A stretch of DNA of 64,000 nt from positions 1,364,001 to 1,428,000 of the forward strand of contig NC_033563.1 in the NCBI RefSeq assembly GCF_001680005.1, given 5' to 3'. The DNA is from Plasmodium coatneyi (taxonomy: Eukaryota > Apicomplexa > Aconoidasida > Haemosporida > Plasmodiidae). The notes under the pieces were generated by a model. The model saw nothing but the letters and a program-made list of their open reading frames with translations. It had not been told where the DNA came from and ran no database searches. Shown here piece by piece: positions 57,608 to 64,000 of this stretch (positions within the stretch are counted from its first letter, which is position 1; each line of letters begins with the position of its first letter). A program made the translations under genes and the position numbers.

Positions 57608-57690
57608 TGCTTACTCTGTAGTACGCCGCGAAAGAACGCGAGAGCGTTAAGCGTTACCAACTACGCCGGGGTGGCGACTTCGCACAAGCA
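57608..57690 (-). ncRNA. Possible small structured RNA (Pol III-like)
   Basis: A GC-rich island in AT-rich DNA. On the minus strand it contains GGCGTAGTTGGTAACGC (57667-57651), which fits an RNA polymerase III A box and a tRNA D arm (GCG/CGC stem with AGTTGGT loop). It is followed about 45 bases later by a T run of 28 bases, a possible Pol III terminator. No clear T arm/B box, anticodon arm or matching acceptor stem is found, so it is not a normal tRNA. On the plus strand it can fold as AACGC-GAGA-GCGTT and CGCC-GGGGT-GGCG hairpins inside a GCGAA/TTCGC stem. Confidence 0.2.
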
Positions 57691-57704
57691 AATATTTCCA
57701 TGTA

Positions 57705-57790
57705 CGTATATATAATATATATATATCATATATATATAATATATTTACATATATATATTTATTTGCAGATATATATATAGATATATATAT
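57705..57790. repeat. AT dinucleotide microsatellite
   Basis: Several runs of TATATA separated by short interruptions such as ATTTGCAG. Simple repeat; no further claim. Confidence 0.85.
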
Positions 57791-59482
57791 GTACGTGCGT
57801 TTTTTGGCGTAGGTTCACGTATGCGCTGTACATGTGGGTGCTCCTCTTGATGTGTTTTTCCTCCCTTGCGTGAATGTGGCAAAAATGATATATACAAGTG
57901 AGCGCATCTTGTATGGGGCAGTTCCTTCACAGATAACGGCGAGCTGGCAGAATTCGTGGAACTGTGGTGATGCACTTAATTTACATAGTGCGCGCGCGTA
58001 CGTATATATTTACACGCGAGCTTAGCAAAAAACGCAGAGCATGTACTACTACACTAAACCATACCGTTTGTCCACCCTACAGTGGATGACACGAAAAAGG
58101 AATAGACCCCTCATCAAGGGAATATATAAAACATAACATGTAATCTCTACTTTTCATGTACAAATAAAGGAATGTATAAACTGGGGCATATGTAAAAATA
58201 AGCACAGATAAAAACACGTGATGATATTTTCATTCTTGAAACTTAGGAAACTACAGATTCGTTCTTCCCTTCGGATGAAAATTTTCCTAACGAAGTAAAA
58301 GAATGTACTTATATATGGGCAAAAGTTTTCGCATTTTTTTCCTACAAAATTGTATAATCTTCATTCATTAAAAAGCAACGGTTGTAATGAATAAAAACTG
58401 AGATGACTTATTCTGGATTCTGTGATTCCTCGGCGCCCGTTTGCGAATCTTCTGTCGGGGGTAATTGGGGAGGATATATATGTGTTGTGAGAAAACAGAA
58501 GCCATATGGTACATAGCTGTTACGTGCGGTTGCCATCTACTTCACATCAGTACATATGTATGTACATTTGTGCGGCACTAATTTTCTTTTTTTGACCCCC
58601 TTGGGTGTGCCCCTAAATTTATGCGAATAAATTTAAAAAGGAACAACAAAAAGGCGCGGCTTGATATTCACCCCGAGTTTAACCTCCACAGAGGATAACG
58701 CATAATAGCAAAACATAGCAAAAAGAAAAAAACAAAAAGTCTAACAGAATTGGCCTAACGTACGTTCTACATCAAACACTTGAATGTCACATGTAGTCAT
58801 CGCAGTTTTACTTCCCCACCATCACCACCTATTGGCCAAATTTAAACTCACTTGTTCGCCTGAACGAAGAGGTGTAAAAAAAAATGGGAAAATCCTTGTC
58901 TTTAAAAAGTAAAAAGTACAGCATGTTGCTCCTTTCACTTTTTTTTCCATTTTCACGAGCCCACTACAGCCGTTTCAACCTGTTTGCCTTATTTTGTCTG
59001 TCATTTTTAAGGTATTAGTAAAAGGAGGGCAGTACAAACTTTTCATTATCACGCCCGTGATCCTGTGATTGCATTTTCCTTCCGTTTTTTTTTTTTTTTT
59101 TTTTTTTTTTACGCACAGAAGTTGCCTTTTTTTTTACGGCTGTTCCAAAATGTAGACAGTAAAAGAGGAAAGGAAACATATGCGTAAGGGGAATAAGGGG
59201 TACATGTAGATGATGGTACGAATTGGTAAACACGCAAAACAAATATGCAAATAACAAATCTATCCGTTCGGTGCATTTTAAATCTACTTGTTTCAGTTTG
59301 AAAAAATTTTTCCCCACCGTCACCAATTATGAGTGTAAAAAGGAACGAAAGCGCAATTGCCGCCATTCTTAACCTTATTCTGCACAGCAGGAAAAAAAAA
59401 AAAAAGCCAAGACAATAGAAACGAACCTTCCCCCTTTTATTGGTCAGGTTGGGAAATATAAAAGTTGCAAAATAAGTCGTTA

Positions 59483-59517
<35 letters not shown>

Positions 59518-59733
59518 TCATTCCTTACGTAACATTATCTATGTATAACTCTTCGGTGCTACATTAAAAGGAAGATAATGCCTTTCCTTCCTCATCAAAA
59601 TTAAGCAAAAAAGAGGATTCCACTTTGCAAACCCAGTCCATGTCTACACATTTTATGTGTGTCTATATGCGTGCACATCTTTGGGCTGCCTCCTCACCCA
59701 TGCGTAACATGATTCATACGCTGAGTAGCCAAA

Positions 59734-62700
59734 ATGAACAAAGAGAACACAGAAAAGCTAATCAGGATAATAAATTTGCTGGATAAAATATCCGAGCGCA
59801 ATGATGGCAAGAACCCCAAGTATGATAAACTTAAAAGTTTTTTTTCAAGCGAGCTGTCAAGGACATTCGACAATTTGGACAATCAGAAGTCGGTGTTTCC
59901 GTTGCACTGCGAAAATGATACGCGGGATTTTAGTACCAACCAAATAATTGAAAAAATTAAAAAGACGAAAAGTTTTTTCTACTTCAATAAGTCATACTCG
60001 AGTGAACGGGACGAATCCACGTGTGGCGAAAGAGGATGGGTTGCAACAGATAAGGGGGGGAATGTTCCTCAAAATGAGGGGCAAACTCAGCACCAGGTCG
60101 AACCGCTAATCGGACCAATAAGCGAATGTCCAACAGGCGCACATGCGCTAGAGGAATGGCCCCGTAAGGAAGACTCAACCGAACGAGTAAATAACAGGTA
60201 TGCACATTTTCCAGATACCCACGGAGAAGGGAACAAATCTGCAAGCATAAGAGAGACAACTGGTTGTGTGAAGGGATCTAATCAGGGAGACAAAACAAAC
60301 ACAACCTTTTCATTCGAAAGTGAAGGGTTTTCCTCTACTAAAAGGTATACAGGTAGTTTCCACTTTAAAAGAAAGTTGCAACATGAACGAAGAGACTACT
60401 TTAGTGACACTGAATTGTTGGAATATAATAACTCGAGTAGGAAAAAAAAAAATTTACTAGAAATGTTAAAGAGGCAGGAGGTCAGGAAGTATAAGAAGAA
60501 GTTGTGTGAAGACTATGTGGACAATTCGGCATTCATTGCTCCATCGAAGAAGTACGTTCATCTTCACGAGGAAGTTGAGGCAGGTTGGTTTGCACCGAAA
60601 AACGTATGTGGGTGTGGGTGTGTCTGCGTGTGCATAGGTGGACCCGCATGATAAACACACGTTTTTGAAAAAATTAAAATCCCCTTTGCAACATTTAGCA
60701 GATGAATACCTAGATCACAAGGGTCTCGGACAGTTACTAGAAAAAATCCTAGAACATTTGAACGTCAACCTGAAGGAGGCGATGAATATATACGTGAAGG
60801 AGGTAAGTTTATGCGATGCTTTGCACAGCAGGGGGGGCGCTATCCGCCTGCCCAATCGCATCACGTACTGAGCATGGCTTCACTCCATTTCATCCCCTAC
60901 GCAGATAAACAAACTGAACAAGGCGAATGACACGCTAAGCAGAAAGCTCGAAACTGCCGTTGAGAATAACGACGAACAGGTGAAAGAGACGCAGCAGACT
61001 AATGCAGGCATCTGTCCATCTGTGTGGAAACAAACCACAAGGGGAAAACGCCATGTGTTATTGTTCTTTTCGCACTTCTCCCCACTTTTCCGTAGGCCCA
61101 AGAAATCAGAGACCTGAACAAACGGATAAGTAAAATAGGGGAAGAGAAAACCGAAATGAATAAACGCATCGAAAGTTACGAATTTACAATACACAAGTCA
61201 AAGGTTTAATAAAAAAAAGGAAAGAACGCGCGCAGGAGCGGATGCACACTTCTTAAGCGCGTGAGATCATCGCTATAGATGCTCCGACAATATCTATCAT
61301 ACCCGCCACATATACCTTATTGTGCCCCCATTTACCCCCCCAAAGAAATTAAAAAATGAGGAACAAAGCGACAACGAAGCAAAAGGTGCCCTGGAACTGG
61401 AAATAAAAAACCTCAAGAGAGAATTAAATTTGGCCAATTCATTGAACGATAAAATAAAAGATGAAAAGTTGTCTCTCCAGGAAAGAATAAAAAACAAAAC
61501 GGATAAACTTAGGAGAGAAAAAGACAAAGTACGACGTGCACTTAAAAGAGGAATGGCTCACAATGTGTATCCGTGGTCGCTGCATTTTGTAAAACTATCT
61601 TATATGCACACACAATGCGTTTGTCATTACAATATACACCTAAGTGGTTACTCCCTCCCCTATTGGCTTAATTTTCCCGCGCACCCATTCAGCTAAAAAT
61701 AGCCAATGACTTGATCTTAGAAAAGAGCGACTTACTGATGCAGCTGCAGACGCCCGCCAAGTTCGATGCACCCATCCTAAAGGTAGCATCAAAAAAAAAT
61801 GCATGTGTGAATGCAGTTGTGAGTAAAATGGTTTATGTGCCAAATGAGGAAATCACAGGAGGATATATTCTCTTTTCTGAAAATGTAGAAAGAGGCCACA
61901 TAGTAAATAACCACACTGAGCAAACCTTGAGAGAACAAAAATGTAGTTTCCTCTAAAGCTGCCTTACCCTGAAGTTTTCAAATGTATAATTCATTTTGTT
62001 CCCCTCTTTTCCCTTCTTGCCCCCCAAATGGAAGAAAAAACGAAAGGCGGGAAGAAGGTGCTCAGTTCTTCACAGACGGAGGCACGAACGAATCAGCAGG
62101 TGAGAAATGCCAATTAAAGGCCAAACTGAAAAAACACAACATAACGAATAAGTGCTGGAATGACAGACGCATGCACAGAAGCAGACATGTGGACTATACA
62201 TGCCCCTCCAATAATCTTCGCTCACCCCGCAGTTACCGAAGTGACACCATTCTGGACAACTACGAGAGAGTAAAAAGCAAGCTCCTCGAAAGCAACGAGA
62301 AATGCTATTTTTTATCCAAAACGAACCTTGAATTATTTAAAGGATTAAAAAGGAAAAGGAAAAAAATTGACACGCTAAATAAGCAGATGTCTTACCTGAA
62401 ATGTTTCATGAAAGGAAGAAAAAAAATGGATCGGTGCAATGAATATCAAATAAAAGTATGCCTTATGCCAAAAGGGGGGGCAAAGGAGTTTACCCTCCAC
62501 ACATGGACACGAATACATTTATATATCTCCTTCCGCGTGTAGACACAACGTCCATCCTGTTCATGTTTTGGATTATCATTTCGATGGATCCCCTTTTTGC
62601 TGTTTTTTTAATGGCGTAACTTTTTTTTTCCTTTTTTAAAGCAGGAAAACAGTACCCCCACGTGCGATTGCATGGAAAGCAATAAAAGTCACGTCCCATG

Positions 62701-63576
62701 TGCAGAGGAATACAAACCTACACAAACAAGTGAACATAATTCGTTCCCCAAAATGTACGACCATGTAAAAGGGGAGAAAATTCAAGGCCTCAAAAAAAAT
62801 TATCACAATTTAACTAATGAACACAAACTGTTGAAGAAAAAATACGAACTGCTATACAAGAAGTATGCACGATTGCTAGGAAAGGAGTCGAATAAAAGCA
62901 ACGATTCTTCCTTTAAACAACAAAAGGGGGAGGAAAATGTGCCAACGGAGAGTGACGTGATTCACTCGTTCTACATGAAAAGGGGGCAAAACAGGTTGGG
63001 GAGACCCCTCCACCAGGGGGACAATTTAATAAATTACATAAAAGCCAAGGTCATACATCGGAAGAACCTCCATGTTCGAAAGTTTAGAAACTATACGGGT
63101 AAACAAAAAAAATACATACGCACGTAACATACCTGTGTGCTACATTTCTGCGTAGCTATAGGTTTGTGTATGGCACCCCTGTGACCCCCACACCTGTCCT
63201 ATCTTTCTTAAATTTTCAGATCAAGGCAACGACTACAGCGATGTGCAGTTCTACGTGTCCAATGAAATTTTAAGGAACATGGACGTGAAGGATATTGTAA
63301 ACATTCGGTACATTTACTCCTACGGGGAAGGACCAGGTGAGTGCCCCTTGGCATGTGTCAGTCTGCGCATTCGCGTTAATGTCGCCATTTCTACATATAC
63401 GCATAACATTGATATGTTTTTTTTTCTTTTTTATTTGATGCGTTCTTCTTTACCGCACGGGGTTATGCAGGAAGCGTCTCATAATGTTTCTTCCCTGTAA
63501 CCTTTCTCCCCCCCCTTTTGCAGTTCTTCCTTCCGAAAAGGAAAGCTCACCCAACTATAACATTTGTAAATGCTGA
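59734..63576 (+). CDS. Multi-exon coiled-coil protein, unknown function
   Basis: Begins at ATG 59734 (MNKENTEKLIRIINLLDKIS). Probable exons: 59734 to about 60603, 60638-60802, 60905-60979, 61096-61203, 61346-61528, 61693-61782, 62035-62099, 62233-62455, 62642-63098, 63220-63336 and 63524-63576; phases agree and give roughly 800 residues. The first intron is uncertain: GTATGT at 60604 would leave only 34 bases, while GTTGGT at 60584 with an acceptor before 60702 is also in phase. Exons 3 to 8 are heptad-like coiled coil (INKLNKANDTLSRKLETAVE, AQEIRDLNKRISKIGEEKTE, ALELEIKNLKRELNLANSLN). The N-terminal exon is polar with low complexity; exon 9 has another helical stretch (LKKKYELLYKKYARLLGKES). 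No signal peptide. The layout suggests a cytoskeletal, centriolar or flagellar structural role, which is inference only. The 3' end is tentative. Confidence 0.65.
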
Positions 63577-64000
63577 CGTGTGGGGAATTCACCTGCCGTT
63601 TATTTCATTTTGTGATAAAGAAGGAAAATGTGAAGCGGAAGAGAACCTTTTTTTTTTTTTTTTTTTTTTTTTGTCAAATTATTATTACAATTTTTTTTAC
63701 AATAAGTTTGTAGCCACTTGCCAGATACTTCGTAAAAAGGAAACATATACAATTAGCGGAAGGGTGGGAGGGTTGCAATAACAGAATGGCGTGACTGTGA
63801 GGTTGAGTGCGCAGCTTCTGTTGGCGCCGTGTATGTTTTACCCATTTGTGCTTTTCTACTACATTTTTAGGAAGAATCTTCTACAAAAATGAGAAGGCAT
63901 TGTGTAAGTTCATATGTACGCATTAGCATCAACGCGTTCGCTACCTTCTACACCCACACGTTATACAGAGGATATTCCGTCCTAGGTGATCGAGCGTGAT
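63577..64000. other. 3' flank of the coiled-coil gene
   Basis: AT-rich with a T run at 63649-63672. A splice-flanked stretch at 63871-63903 (acceptor TTTTTAG, donor GTAAGT) reads GRIFYKNEKAL in the phase left by the 63336 donor. It could be an alternative last exon of the coiled-coil gene that continues past the window. Confidence 0.35.

Larger units (their letters stand above)
55019..59733. other. Long intergenic region between divergent genes
   Basis: About 4.7 kb between the PI-PLC start (minus) and the coiled-coil gene start (plus), the longest gene-free stretch here apart from the repeat regions. It contains A runs of 41 (56595-56635) and 28 bases (57580-57607), an AT microsatellite (57705-57790), and one GC-rich structured island (57621-57690, listed separately). 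No open frame has family features. Confidence 0.45.

Noticed and set aside
57606..57690. A standard tRNA gene on the minus strand
   Set aside because: The D-arm-like element is present, but acceptor stem pairing, anticodon arm and the GGTTCGA-type T arm are missing; kept only as a possible ncRNA.

Overview
The window is a piece of a nuclear Plasmodium chromosome from the simian clade that carries SICAvar and KIR genes (P. knowlesi, P. coatneyi or a very close relative; I cannot separate these from the sequence alone). The reasons are two SICAvar genes with the typical juxtamembrane, transmembrane and cytoplasmic exon layout, one KIR (pir-family) gene, degenerate telomere-like heptads (GGGTTTA/GGGTTCA) far from any chromosome end, very long A/T homopolymers, and single-copy genes in an order that, from memory, matches the P. 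falciparum chromosome 10 block HAP2 - MSA180 - GDP-fucose synthase ... PI-PLC.

Layout. 0-1.2 kb: a KIR gene on the minus strand with an in-frame stop in its membrane segment. 2.1-3.05 kb: interstitial telomere-like repeats, first G-rich and then C-rich. 3.9-6.6 kb: HAP2/GCS1 gamete fusogen (minus, two exons). 8.45-12.9 kb: the MSA180-like merozoite surface protein (minus), open only if two one-base homopolymer frameshifts are repaired. 14.7-17.0 kb: a second telomere-like block and purine-rich low-complexity DNA. 17.1-20.9 kb: a five-exon SICAvar (plus). 22.3-29.2 kb: a three-exon SICAvar (minus), tail to tail with the first, whose last exon alone encodes about 1492 residues, mostly 51-residue acidic repeats placed inside a Trp-rich domain. 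29.9-31.9 kb: GDP-L-fucose synthase (plus, seven exons). 33.35-36.36 kb: eIF2B delta (plus). 37.5-39.7 kb: a secreted acidic membrane protein (minus, four exons). 40.55-41.65 kb: a secreted thioredoxin-fold-like protein (minus). 42.4-48.4 kb: a 1996-residue protein of unknown function (minus). 50.4-55.0 kb: phosphoinositide-specific phospholipase C (minus, four exons, one homopolymer frameshift). 55.0-59.7 kb: a long intergenic stretch with one GC-rich structured island. 59.7-63.6 kb: a multi-exon coiled-coil protein (plus).

The single-copy genes are a conserved core: sexual fusion (HAP2), merozoite surface (MSA180), nucleotide-sugar synthesis (fucose synthase), translation control (eIF2B delta) and calcium signalling (PI-PLC). 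The variant genes and telomere-like repeats are inserted into this core between MSA180 and fucose synthase and beside HAP2. The most unusual object is the second SICAvar: a minimal ectodomain attached to a giant repeat-bearing cytoplasmic tail of the SURFIN/Pf332/PfEMP1 Trp-rich type. Exon boundaries below were read by eye from GT-AG signals and reading-frame phase; no alignment or transcript data were available.
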